NCBI RefSeq assembly: GCF_002240225.1
Contig: NZ_CP022584.1
Location: 4,120,094-4,184,093 of the forward strand
Source: Paenibacillus physcomitrellae
GTDB lineage: Bacteria > Bacillota > Bacilli > Paenibacillales > Paenibacillaceae
DNA length: 64,000 nt
Direction: 5' to 3'
Shown: piece after piece, positions 43,024 to 51,139 of the stretch
How the letters are laid out: every line of letters begins with the position of its first letter
Numbering within the stretch: position 1 is the first letter of the stretch
Translations under genes and position numbers: made by a program
Notes under the pieces: model-generated
The model's input: only the letters and a program-made list of their open reading frames with translations
Told to the model about the DNA's origin: nothing
Database searches by the model: none

Positions 43024-43968
43024 ATGGAATTCAAAGCGGTTAAGCCCTTTGAGCCCTTGACTGCCGAGTCCCTGCCAACCGGAGAACGGTGGGCGGCCCA
43101 AGTCAAATGGGATGGTGTGCGGATGCTGACTTACAGCAGCGGAGGCTCAAGCCGGCTGATTAACCGTAAAGGGAACGAGCGAACCCTTCAATATCCGGAG
43201 TTTACGGACACCAGTCTGTACTGTAAGGCACAATCATTTATTCTGGATGGGGAAATGATGTCGATCGAAAATAACAAGCCGTCATTCCATGCCATCATGA
43301 AGCGGGACAGCTTGAGAAAAACAGACGAGATCCGTTTTGCCGCCGACCGGATTGCCGTGAACTATATGATCTTTGATCTTTTGTACTGCAACGGAGAGTG
43401 GGTTACGGATCGTCCCCTCGAAGAACGCCAGCAGCTGCTAGAGCAGGTTATTGTGCCAAACGAAAGGGTTCAGCTTTGTCAAAATTACCCGGACGCGGAA
43501 CAGCTCTTCGAGGTCATGCGGCGCCATAACTGGGAAGGGGTAGTTTGCAAGGATCTGGACAGCACTTATGCGGTAGGGGGGAAAGACAAACGCTGGCAGA
43601 AGAAGAAGTTTTTCCGCGATTTATACGCGGCCATAGGAGGCGTCACTTACCGCGACGGCATCGTAAATGCCCTACTGCTGGGTCTTTATGACGAGGAAGG
43701 AAGATTTCTTTATATCGGCCATGCCGGGGCGGGCAAATTCACGGTTACAGACTGGCGCTTCATGACCGAAGAAGCGGAGCGTTTAAAGGTGCCGGACCGT
43801 CCTTTTCATAACATGCCAGCACGGGTAAAAGGGGCGGCCTGGATGCTGCCGTCCCTTACGGTGAGAGTCGAATATTTGGAATGGACGAGCGGCTGGACAC
43901 TCCGCCATCCCGTACTCCAGGGCTTTGCGGGTGTAAGCGCCGAGCAGTGTACAGTAGATCAGATTTAA
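43024..43968 (+). CDS. ATP-dependent DNA ligase (LigD ligase-type, NHEJ)
   Basis: The 314-aa ligase has the nucleotidyltransferase motifs: I, VKWDGVR with the adenylated Lys near residue 28; III, ILDGEMM and YMIFDLLY; IV, EGVVCKD; V, WQKKKFF. An OB-fold domain follows (YIGHAGAGKF, RVEYLEW). It seals ends bridged by Ku. In B. subtilis ligase and polymerase are fused in one LigD; here they are separate divergent genes. Confidence 0.92.
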   Translation: MEFKAVKPFEPLTAESLPTGERWAAQVKWDGVRMLTYSSGGSSRLINRKGNERTLQYPEFTDTSLYCKAQSFILDGEMMSIENNKPSFHAIMKRDSLRKTDEIRFAADRIAVNYMIFDLLYCNGEWVTDRPLEERQQLLEQVIVPNERVQLCQNYPDAEQLFEVMRRHNWEGVVCKDLDSTYAVGGKDKRWQKKKFFRDLYAAIGGVTYRDGIVNALLLGLYDEEGRFLYIGHAGAGKFTVTDWRFMTEEAERLKVPDRPFHNMPARVKGAAWMLPSLTVRVEYLEWTSGWTLRHPVLQGFAGVSAEQCTVDQI

Positions 43969-44032
43969 CAGTCAACAATAGCCAATTTGATAAAGGCTCT
44001 GATCTGAGCTCGGCCAACGAAATCCGAAACGG

Positions 44033-45121
44033 TTAAGAGGTTTTCTTGGGTTTTGTGCTTCTCCGTTTCGGTTTGGGCGGTTCGGTCAATGAAGATAAGG
44101 CCGCAGGCGTGATGCTTCCTGAAGCTTGCCCAGCTGCTGCCGGGGATGCGGCTTTAGCCGAAGACGTTTTGCTTCCGGCTTTGCTGCGGCCGGCTGCAGT
44201 CCGGGTTTTCCCGGCGGCAGGCGCCCCCGCTGCCTCTCCGGCTCCTGCGGTTTGTGCCGCAGCCGTATCTTCCGCTTTGGCCTTTCTTCCAGTTCGGGTC
44301 GTCCGGGCCGCCGGAGCAGCAGGAGTTCCCGGATCGGTACCGATCGGGCGCACGGCTTCAATACTGGCCTGGAGGGCGGCCATCAGATCAATAACATTGG
44401 TTTCCGGCTTCGCGGGCGCCAAAGAAACCTCTTCTCCCGCCACCTTATGCTGGATCAGATCCAGAAGGGCAGCCCGGTAATCGTCCGTGTATTTCTCAGG
44501 TTCAAACGGCGTGGAGAGCTGCTCAATCAGCAGCTTGGCCATCGTCAGCTCTTTGTCGTTCACATCTGCTTGTTCGGGCAGCCCCGGCACTTGGGAGACC
44601 GGGCGGATTTCGTCCGGGTAGAAAATGGTTTCCACGGCCAGACAATCATCCTCCAGCACGCGAATGGCTGCCAGGCTGCTTTTGGAGCGGATTGCGATTT
44701 TGGCGATGCCGATCTTCCCGGTATCCCTCATCGCCTGAAGCAGCAGTCTGTAGGCATTGGAGCCGGCCTGATCGGGAGATAAATAGTAGGTTTTTTGAAA
44801 ATAAATCGGATCGATTTCATGTAAATCAACAAAGTCCAGAATCGTAATCGTTTTATTGTTCTGCTCGGAAAGCTGTTCCAATTCTTCTTTATCAAACAGC
44901 ACGTACTTCCCCTTCTCATACTCATACCCTCGGGTAATTTCATCCCACTCGACGTCCTTATCACAGGAAGGACAGCGCCGGACGTAGGAAATCGGGCTGC
45001 CGCATGTTTTATGAATATATTTCATGGAGATATCCTTGTCTTCGGTGGCCGAAAACATTTTGACCGGGACATGCACCAGGCCGAAGCTGATCGCTCCTTT
45101 CCAGACCGTATGCACGGGCAT
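44033..45121 (-). CDS. ku: Ku DNA end-binding protein
   Basis: The 362-aa protein opens with the Ku core (VWKGAISFGLVHVPVKMFSATEDKDISMKYIH in parts) and a CxxxxxxxxxCPSC zinc-like motif at residues 38-51. The core ends near residue 255. The last 100 residues are a low-complexity Ala/Gly/Lys/Arg/Thr tail, longer than usual, of the kind that in other bacteria helps DNA threading and LigD recruitment. AAGGAG precedes the ATG at 45121. It is convergent with the ligase gene. Confidence 0.94.
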   Translation of the reverse strand: MPVHTVWKGAISFGLVHVPVKMFSATEDKDISMKYIHKTCGSPISYVRRCPSCDKDVEWDEITRGYEYEKGKYVLFDKEELEQLSEQNNKTITILDFVDLHEIDPIYFQKTYYLSPDQAGSNAYRLLLQAMRDTGKIGIAKIAIRSKSSLAAIRVLEDDCLAVETIFYPDEIRPVSQVPGLPEQADVNDKELTMAKLLIEQLSTPFEPEKYTDDYRAALLDLIQHKVAGEEVSLAPAKPETNVIDLMAALQASIEAVRPIGTDPGTPAAPAARTTRTGRKAKAEDTAAAQTAGAGEAAGAPAAGKTRTAAGRSKAGSKTSSAKAASPAAAGQASGSITPAALSSLTEPPKPKRRSTKPKKTS

Positions 45122-45247
45122 CAAACTCCTTTCCGAATGGCTTTCAGCTTCCCGTGAGAAGCCTTCCTTCCCTTTAGTATGGTTGCAGCAGGCCTTATTA
45201 TTTCAGGCAGATACCGGAGAAATTGGCTGCCGGCTAATTGTCCGTCC

Positions 45248-45276
45248 TTGCGGGACATACGCATGAAATATATAAT
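45248..45276 (+). promoter_or_regulatory. Promoter of the tsaE-tsaB-rimI-tsaD operon
   Basis: TTGCGG (45248-45253) and a perfect TATAAT (45271-45276) are separated by 17 bp. The resulting leader is over 100 nt; I see no riboswitch in it. Confidence 0.65.
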
Positions 45277-45414
45277 GGGATAGAAAAATCAGGGCTTTAA
45301 ACCGTTAAGGTACAAGCCTGGAACTGACTATATCTCACTGAAACGCGTCGTTGTTCACGGCTGATACCGGGAAGCGGCGCCCGTTTCTGCATGAGCCGAA
45401 AGGCGGTAAGCACG

Positions 45415-45897
45415 TTGATCAATAAGGAATTCGCGCAGCTTGTTTACCGGGCGGGCAAGCTTGAGGACACGCAGCGGCTGGCAGACAGGCTGGCCCGGCT
45501 GGCGGCGCCTGGAACGGTGATGGTGCTTGACGGCGACCTGGGCGCAGGGAAAACGGCTTTTTCCCAAGCTTTTGCAAGAGCCCTTGAAGTGAAAGAACAT
45601 GTGAACAGTCCTACTTTTACGATTATTAAGGAATATGAAGGCAGACTGCCTTTTTATCATATGGACGTTTACCGCTTGTCACTGGAAGAAGCGGACGAGC
45701 TTGGACTGGATGAATATTTCTTCGGGGAAGGCGTCACGCTTGTCGAATGGGGCAGCCTGATCGAAGAGCTGCTTCCGGAATCAAGGATTCATTTATATAT
45801 GGAAGTCATGGAATCCGGAGAACGGCAGATTTATATCTACGGACAGGGAGAGCCGTACACGGCTTGGACGGCCGACCTGAAAGAAAATGGGGTATAA
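45415..45897 (+). CDS. tsaE: tRNA threonylcarbamoyladenosine biosynthesis ATPase TsaE
   Basis: The 160-aa ATPase has Walker A GDLGAGKTAF, then VNSPTFTIIKEY and YHMDVYRL, and LDEYFFGEGVTLVEWG, all as in TsaE/YdiB. It acts with TsaB and TsaD to place t6A at position 37 of tRNAs that read ANN codons. I prefer the TTG at 45415, with AAAGGCGG 8 nt upstream; an in-frame ATG at 45391 has no ribosome binding site. tsaB follows after 3 nt. Confidence 0.9.
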   Translation: MINKEFAQLVYRAGKLEDTQRLADRLARLAAPGTVMVLDGDLGAGKTAFSQAFARALEVKEHVNSPTFTIIKEYEGRLPFYHMDVYRLSLEEADELGLDEYFFGEGVTLVEWGSLIEELLPESRIHLYMEVMESGERQIYIYGQGEPYTAWTADLKENGV

Positions 45898-45900
45898 CAA

Positions 45901-46827
45901 ATGGAACAGCGTAATGATACAGCCCGTCGTTATTTGGTGATGGACACCTCGACGGCTACGCTCTGCACGGCGGTCATGGACGGGGCGCGGGTGCTTGCTG
46001 AAAATAACCTGCTGGCGCAGCGCGGCCATGCCGAGCTGCTGATGCCGGCGGTACAGAAGGTTCTGGAGGATTCCAGAACCTCTCAGCGCGAGCTTGCCGG
46101 TATTATCACCGGTGTCGGTCCCGGATCTTATACCGGGATTCGCATCGCCGTGACGGCCGGTAAAAGTCTGGCCTGGGCGCTTGGCATCCCGGTTGTCGGC
46201 ATCTCCAGCCTGGAGATGCTGGCGCTTGGAGCCTGGGCGCAGGGCGCAGGCCTGACTGCCGGGGATTTCATCCCGGCGGTGGAAGGCCGCAGCGGGGCAG
46301 AAGCCGCTGCGAAGGGAACGGCCGCGGGAAGCGGCGATGCTGCCCGCACGGCCGACGGCACTGCGGCTGGCTCAGGAGCAGCCGCGAACGCTGCTGCGGC
46401 TGGGCAGGCCAGCGCCGCAGCCGAATGGGTCGTGCCGCTGATGGATGCGCGGCGCGGCCAGGTTTATACGGCGCTGTTTGAAGCAGCGCCGGGCGGTCTC
46501 ACCCGCCGGCTTGAGCCGGACGGCATCCGCCTGATGGCGGATTGGACAGGCAGCCTGGCGGCCCTTTGGTCCGCGCTGCCGCCGGAAGCGCGGCCGTCCG
46601 TGATGACGCTTGCCGGCGACACGGACAAACACGCCGCAGTCGCAGAGCTGCTGCGGCCTTTGCTCGGCGATGCGCTGCGCATCGCCGAATACGCGCCGGA
46701 AGGCGCGTGGGGCGGGCTGCTGGGCGCGGCCCGGCTGCTTAGCGGCGAACGCGACGAAGCTCATGAGCTTCAGCCGAATTATACCCAGCTGACGGAAGCT
46801 GAAGTGAACAAACTACAGGGATTGTAG
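45901..46827 (+). CDS. tsaB: tRNA threonylcarbamoyladenosine biosynthesis protein TsaB, with Ala/Gly-rich insertion
   Basis: The 308-aa protein has the ASKHA-fold TsaB start (LVMDTSTATLCTAVM) and the signature GVGPGSYTGIRIAVTAGKSLAWA. It is about 70 residues longer than usual. The excess is a low-complexity Ala/Gly/Ser/Thr segment at residues 113-174, after which the normal sequence resumes at VVPLMDARRGQVY. The insertion is very G/C-rich DNA. It lies in the tsaE-tsaB-rimI-tsaD operon and should form the TsaBD heterodimer. Confidence 0.92.
   Translation: MEQRNDTARRYLVMDTSTATLCTAVMDGARVLAENNLLAQRGHAELLMPAVQKVLEDSRTSQRELAGIITGVGPGSYTGIRIAVTAGKSLAWALGIPVVGISSLEMLALGAWAQGAGLTAGDFIPAVEGRSGAEAAAKGTAAGSGDAARTADGTAAGSGAAANAAAAGQASAAAEWVVPLMDARRGQVYTALFEAAPGGLTRRLEPDGIRLMADWTGSLAALWSALPPEARPSVMTLAGDTDKHAAVAELLRPLLGDALRIAEYAPEGAWGGLLGAARLLSGERDEAHELQPNYTQLTEAEVNKLQGL
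46237..46422. repeat. Low-complexity insertion within tsaB
   Basis: This G/C-rich, in-frame stretch encodes an Ala/Gly-rich segment of about 62 residues with imperfect repeats of the form A-A-G-S-G-x-A-A. It lies between two conserved parts of TsaB. Confidence 0.65.
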
Positions 46828-46838
46828 GAGGGATTGGA

Positions 46839-47372
46839 ATGGAGAGCGAAAATAGCCGGACGAATAAGGCATATAAGGACGAAATTGTTTTTCGCCCCAT
46901 GCTGATGGATGATATTCCCGACATTATGATTATTGAACATGAATCCTTTACCTTGCCCTGGTCGAGCGATGCTTTCCGGAACGAGCTGACGCATAACCAG
47001 TTTGCCCGCTATCTGGTCATGGAGCGGAACGGGGCGCCGATCGGGTACGCCGGCATGTGGACGGTGCTGGATGAAGCGCATATTACGAACATCGCCGTAA
47101 GAACGGCCCATCGCGGCCAACATCTGGGCGAGCTGCTGCTCCGCCAGCTGATGACTTATGCCTGGGAGCTGGGAATGATCCGGATGACGCTAGAAGTTCG
47201 GGTGTCCAACAATGTGGCGCAGTCGCTGTATGAGAAGCTTGGCTTCCGCGGCATCGGCATGCGCAAAGGGTATTATTCGGATAACGGGGAAGATGCACTT
47301 ATTATGTGGTGTGATTTATCGGACAAGATGAAAGCTGAAGGCGGCAGGGAAGGAAGCGAAACCAAGTGGTAG
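46839..47372 (+). CDS. rimI: Ribosomal protein S18 alanine N-acetyltransferase RimI
   Basis: The 177-aa GNAT protein has FRPMLMDDIPDIMIIEHESFTLPWSSDAF, ITNIAVRTAHRGQHLGELLLRQL (acetyl-CoA pyrophosphate loop R-G-x-x-G/L) and YEKLGFRGIGMRKGYYSDNGEDALIM, the RimI pattern. It acetylates an N-terminal Ala, in E. coli that of S18. GGAGGG precedes the ATG, and its end overlaps tsaD by 7 nt. Confidence 0.92.
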   Translation: MESENSRTNKAYKDEIVFRPMLMDDIPDIMIIEHESFTLPWSSDAFRNELTHNQFARYLVMERNGAPIGYAGMWTVLDEAHITNIAVRTAHRGQHLGELLLRQLMTYAWELGMIRMTLEVRVSNNVAQSLYEKLGFRGIGMRKGYYSDNGEDALIMWCDLSDKMKAEGGREGSETKW

Positions 47373-48514
47373 ACCCGGAACTGGAGTTAAAATCTGCAGA
47401 CTCACAATCTATATTTCAATCTCAATATCAATCTAAATCTATATCTGAAAATAAATCTCAACCGGACCCTCATAAGCAGCCCGCCGGGGCGTCCGGCGAT
47501 TGTTATATTCTTGCGGTGGAGACGAGCTGTGATGAGACTTCGGCATCCGTGGTCAAGAACGGCAGCGAGGTGTTAAGCAACATTATTTCAAGCCAGATTG
47601 ACACGCACCGGGCATTCGGCGGCGTTGTCCCCGAGGTTGCTTCCCGCAAGCATGTCGAAGTGATTACGCTCATTATGGAAGAAGCGCTGGAGAAAGCAGG
47701 AGTCACTCCTGATGAGCTGTCCGCGGTAGCGGTGACCCAGGGGCCTGGACTGGTCGGCGCTTTGCTCGTCGGTGTTGTAGCTGCCAAAAGCTTTGCGTTC
47801 GCACTCGGCAAGCCGCTGATTGCCACGCATCATATTGCCGGGCATATTTATGCCAACCGGCTTGTCCGTGAACTACGGTATCCGTGCGTTGCGCTAGTCG
47901 TTTCGGGCGGTCATACCGAGCTGGTGCTGATGGAACGTGAGGGGCACTTCAGGCTGATCGGCCGGACCCGGGATGATGCCGTAGGCGAAGCCTATGACAA
48001 GGTTGCCCGCGCGATTGGGTTCCCTTATCCGGGCGGTCCCTTTGTGGACAAGGCGGCTTTGGAGTCGCCGGCGGCGGAGGAGCTGCCCCGCGTCTGGCTG
48101 GAGCCGGACTCCTATGATTTCAGCTTCAGCGGTTTGAAGTCGGCGGTGCTGAACCTCGTGAACCGCAGCAAGATGAAAGGCGAAACGCCGGATTACGGCG
48201 CTATTGCCCGCGGTTTCCAGGAATCCGTGATCGAGGTGCTGGTGGAAAAAGCGATCCGCGCCGTACGTTCCACTTCGGCGGAGCAGCTGCTGCTTTGCGG
48301 CGGGGTTGCCGCCAACAAAGGGCTCCGTGCCGCTTTAACGGAACGCTGCGGGCGGGAAGGCGTGGAGCTGATTATCCCGCCCCTCGCCTACTGCACGGAC
48401 AACGCCGCCATGATCGGAGCGGCGGCTTATCTGAAATGGCAAACCGGCGAATACGCCAATTTGAGCCTGAAGGCCGACCCCGGCCTGTCGCTGGAGGCCT
48501 GGTCGGTCGAATGA
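47366..48514 (+). CDS. tsaD: tRNA N6-adenosine threonylcarbamoyltransferase TsaD
   Basis: The 382-aa enzyme (also called Gcp/YdiE) transfers the threonylcarbamoyl group to A37. Conserved parts include VETSCDETSASVV, the metal-binding HHIAGHIYAN and VSGGHTELVLM, and GGVAANKGLR. It starts at GTG inside rimI, with AGGAAG upstream. About 40 residues precede the normal N terminus and are encoded by A/T-rich, repetitive DNA (QSQYQSKSISENKSQPDP). A terminator follows. Confidence 0.94.
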   Translation: MVDPELELKSADSQSIFQSQYQSKSISENKSQPDPHKQPAGASGDCYILAVETSCDETSASVVKNGSEVLSNIISSQIDTHRAFGGVVPEVASRKHVEVITLIMEEALEKAGVTPDELSAVAVTQGPGLVGALLVGVVAAKSFAFALGKPLIATHHIAGHIYANRLVRELRYPCVALVVSGGHTELVLMEREGHFRLIGRTRDDAVGEAYDKVARAIGFPYPGGPFVDKAALESPAAEELPRVWLEPDSYDFSFSGLKSAVLNLVNRSKMKGETPDYGAIARGFQESVIEVLVEKAIRAVRSTSAEQLLLCGGVAANKGLRAALTERCGREGVELIIPPLAYCTDNAAMIGAAAYLKWQTGEYANLSLKADPGLSLEAWSVE

Positions 48515-48518
48515 TGTT

Positions 48519-48558
48519 ACACTCGCCTGGAGGGCCGCAGGCGGGTGTTTCTTTTTTT
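48519..48558 (+). terminator. Terminator of the tsa operon
   Basis: ACACTCGCCTG (48519-48529) pairs with CAGGCGGGTGT (48538-48548), with one G-T pair, followed by TTTCTTTTTTT. Confidence 0.85.
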
Positions 48559-48665
48559 ACAAATTGACATCCGCCGGGCCGGACAAGCAAAATAAAGATC
48601 ATATTCCTATACGAAAAGCTGCAGCCTTGCAGCATGTTTCTAAATAAGGAAAGGAGGGACGGACA

Positions 48666-49238
48666 ATGAAGATCAGAGCAGCGGTTTCAGGGGACGAACC
48701 GGGCATAGCAGCCGTGCATGTAGATTCCTGGAGAACGACTTACAGGGGGCTTGTGCCGGATGCTTACTTGAAAGGACTAAGTTATGAGCAGCGGACAGAG
48801 CTGTGGAAACGGAATTTGGCTTATCCCGGCGGCCGGGTCTTTGTGGCTGAAGACGAAGATCAGTCTGGACGGATTGTCGGCTTTATTTCGGGCGGACCGG
48901 CCAATCCTGCTAAGGAGCCCCCGGCTTCTGAGACTCCAGGAATTCCTTATGATGCGGAGCTTACTGCTTTGTATCTCCTGGAAGAGGCGCAAGGTCAGGG
49001 GCTTGGGCGGAAGCTGGTCAGCGCTTTGTTCAGGCGTTTGTCCCTGGATGGCATGAAGGCTGCCCATGTTTGGGTGCTTGAAGAGAATAAGGCTAGAACC
49101 TTTTATGAGCATCTTGGAGCCGTAGTGACGGAACGGGAAACCATCGAAATCGGCGGGAAAAGTCTGGAGGAGCTGGGGCTTGTCTGGAGCGAACAGGCTT
49201 TTACAGCGATTCAGGGCATAGGCGGGATTGAAGGATGA
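48666..49238 (+). CDS. GNAT family N-acetyltransferase
   Basis: The 190-aa protein has a GNAT fold: N-terminal IRAAVSGDEPGIAAVHVDSWRTTYRGLVPDAYL, and the acetyl-CoA loop EEAQGQGLGRKLVSALFRRL around residues 103-122, then ENKARTFYEHLGAVV. The N-terminal pattern is that of a common soluble family whose substrates are mostly unknown. AAGGAGGG precedes the ATG. The next gene starts inside its stop (ATGA overlap). Confidence 0.88.
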   Translation: MKIRAAVSGDEPGIAAVHVDSWRTTYRGLVPDAYLKGLSYEQRTELWKRNLAYPGGRVFVAEDEDQSGRIVGFISGGPANPAKEPPASETPGIPYDAELTALYLLEEAQGQGLGRKLVSALFRRLSLDGMKAAHVWVLEENKARTFYEHLGAVVTERETIEIGGKSLEELGLVWSEQAFTAIQGIGGIEG

Positions 49239-50230
49239 GCCCATCTGAATCTAAAGGGATATACCCATCTAAAGGGACAAATCTGTCTGAAGGGATGAAG
49301 CCGGCAGCAGCCTCCTGGCTTTACACCTACGCCTGCCATGAAGACGAACGGGAATTGTGCGGCTTGGAGCTTCGCTCGCTGCTCGGGGAAATTCCTGGCC
49401 AGCGCCACGTGGAAAGCCGGCTGCAGGTTGCCCCGGACCGCAGTCCCTTTCTTCATGAAAGACTGGCCGTTCAGTTTGAAGCCGAAACTCTTGAAGAGCT
49501 GGAGGAACAAGCCGGCCGGATTGCGCTTGAAGGGGCCACCTTCAAAGTCCGTTATCTGGATGCCGATCAGACAGAAACCTATGAAGGCAAGAGAGCGCTT
49601 GAACGGCGCATTGGAGCCCGGATCATTGGCAAAGCGGAAATGAAAAGCCCGGACCGGCTGTTCGGCTTCGCTTATTCCAAGGACCGCTGGGTGCTCGGCG
49701 AATGCGTGGCGGGAGAGTCCATTTGGCTAAAGCATAACAGCAAACCCCGGCAGTATTCCACGGCCCTCAGTACAAGGGTGGCGCGTGCCGCCGTGAACAT
49801 CGCCGTGCCCCGGCAGGAGGGGCTGAAGCTTGTTGATCCATGCTGCGGGATTGGCACCGTATTAATTGAAGCTTTGTCGATGGGGATTGAGACGGAAGGT
49901 TTTGATATCAATCCGCTTGCTGTGACCGGAGCCAGAGAGAACCTTAAGCATTTTGGTTTTCTGGAGGAAGCGGTCCGTCTTGGGGATATGCGGCAGTTAG
50001 ACGGCCGGTATGATGTTTTGATTCTGGATCTGCCTTATAATCTGTGTTCGGTTCTGCCCGAGGAAGAGCTGCTGGATATGCTGCGCAGCGCCCGGAGGCT
50101 GGCTCCGAAAGCCGTCATCCTGACTCTTGAAGATATCCTGCCTGCACTCGGGAAATCAGGCTGGACGATCAAGGAATCCTGCAGCATTTATAAGGGGCGT
50201 TTCTCAAGACAGCTGCTGATCGTAGAGTAG
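49235..50230 (+). CDS. TRM11-like / RNA N2-G type SAM-dependent methyltransferase
   Basis: The 331-aa protein has a THUMP-like N-terminal half and a Rossmann methyltransferase domain from about 170 with LVDPCCGIGTVLIEAL (SAM binding), EGFDINPLAVTGARENL and the catalytic DLPY (LILDLPYNL), like Trm11/TrmG10 tRNA guanine-N2 methyltransferases. N-terminal residues 1-25 are a short Ser/Lys repeat (SKGIYPSKGTNLSEG). It overlaps the GNAT gene by 4 nt. RNA substrate unknown. Confidence 0.85.
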   Translation: MSPSESKGIYPSKGTNLSEGMKPAAASWLYTYACHEDERELCGLELRSLLGEIPGQRHVESRLQVAPDRSPFLHERLAVQFEAETLEELEEQAGRIALEGATFKVRYLDADQTETYEGKRALERRIGARIIGKAEMKSPDRLFGFAYSKDRWVLGECVAGESIWLKHNSKPRQYSTALSTRVARAAVNIAVPRQEGLKLVDPCCGIGTVLIEALSMGIETEGFDINPLAVTGARENLKHFGFLEEAVRLGDMRQLDGRYDVLILDLPYNLCSVLPEEELLDMLRSARRLAPKAVILTLEDILPALGKSGWTIKESCSIYKGRFSRQLLIVE

Positions 50231-50319
50231 GCCAGAAGGCTCGGCTACGGCGGGTGGGCAGCCGGTCTTTGGGTCATGATAAGGCAAGTGGAGCGACCGG
50301 AGAAAAGGAGATGTCTTGC

Positions 50320-51057
50320 ATGGAGAAAATAGCTGTCATTTCAGATATTCACGGCAACCTGTCTGCTTTGAAGGCGGTGCTTAAGGATATTGAAGAACGG
50401 GGAATCAAACGGATCTTCTGCCTGGGTGATCTGGTCGGAAAAGGACCGCATGGCGATCTTGCTGTTGATCTCATTAAAGAAAAATGCGAGATCGTCGTAT
50501 CCGGCAACTGGGATGAGTTTATTCGCGAACCAAGCGACATCGACATCGTGACGTGGAACCAGGACATTTTGGGACAAGAGCGGATGGCTTATCTGGAGTC
50601 GCTGCCTTTTTGCATCGAGTTTATGATGAGCGGAAGGCTGGTAAGACTGTTTCACGCATCGCCGCGGAGTTTGTATGAACGGATTTACCCGTGGGATGAG
50701 ATGGAGAAAAGGGAGTCTTTATTTGAGCCTTCCGCGAACTGCCGGGTTCAGAAGCCTGCTGATGTCGCCGGGTATGGGGATATTCATACGGCTTTCTTGC
50801 AGCATCTGGAGAACGGCAGAACTTTGTTTAACGCCGGAAGCGTAGGCAATTCGCTGGATATGATCCAGGCTTCCTACGTGATCATGGAAGGTGTCTATGG
50901 CGCTCATGATGCAGCAGCGTTTGGTCTGCAGTTCGTCCGTGTGCCTTACGATGTGGAGGAAGCGATCCGCGAAGCGGAGGAAAGAGACATGCCGCAATTG
51001 GAGCCTTATGCCATTGAACTCCGCACGGGACAATACCGGGGGAAATTCAAGGCTTAA
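50320..51057 (+). CDS. Metallophosphoesterase, YfcE-like
   Basis: The 245-aa protein has the calcineurin-like phosphoesterase motifs: ISDIHGNLSAL (D-x-H), CLGDLVGKGPH (GDxxxxGP), SGNWDEF (GNHD-like, with His replaced by Trp), YGDIHTAFL (GHTH-like) and NAGSVGNSLD. It probably hydrolyses phosphodiesters in the cytoplasm. The ATG at 50320 is best spaced (9 nt) from AAAGGAG; an ATG at 50311 directly abuts that site. It is followed by a bidirectional terminator. Confidence 0.88.
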   Translation: MEKIAVISDIHGNLSALKAVLKDIEERGIKRIFCLGDLVGKGPHGDLAVDLIKEKCEIVVSGNWDEFIREPSDIDIVTWNQDILGQERMAYLESLPFCIEFMMSGRLVRLFHASPRSLYERIYPWDEMEKRESLFEPSANCRVQKPADVAGYGDIHTAFLQHLENGRTLFNAGSVGNSLDMIQASYVIMEGVYGAHDAAAFGLQFVRVPYDVEEAIREAEERDMPQLEPYAIELRTGQYRGKFKA

Positions 51058-51091
51058 ATAAATGCTTGCCTGGGGAACAGCAAACAGCACA

Positions 51092-51136
51092 AAAAGAAGA
51101 GATGCAGGTCCGGATTACCGGCCGCATCTCTTTTTG
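51092..51136. terminator. Bidirectional terminator between phosphoesterase and MFS genes
   Basis: AAAAAGAAGAGATGC and GCATCTCTTTTT pair, with an inner GGTCCGG/CCGGCC-like helix. A and T runs flank it on both sides. Confidence 0.8.
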
Positions 51137-51139
51137 GAA

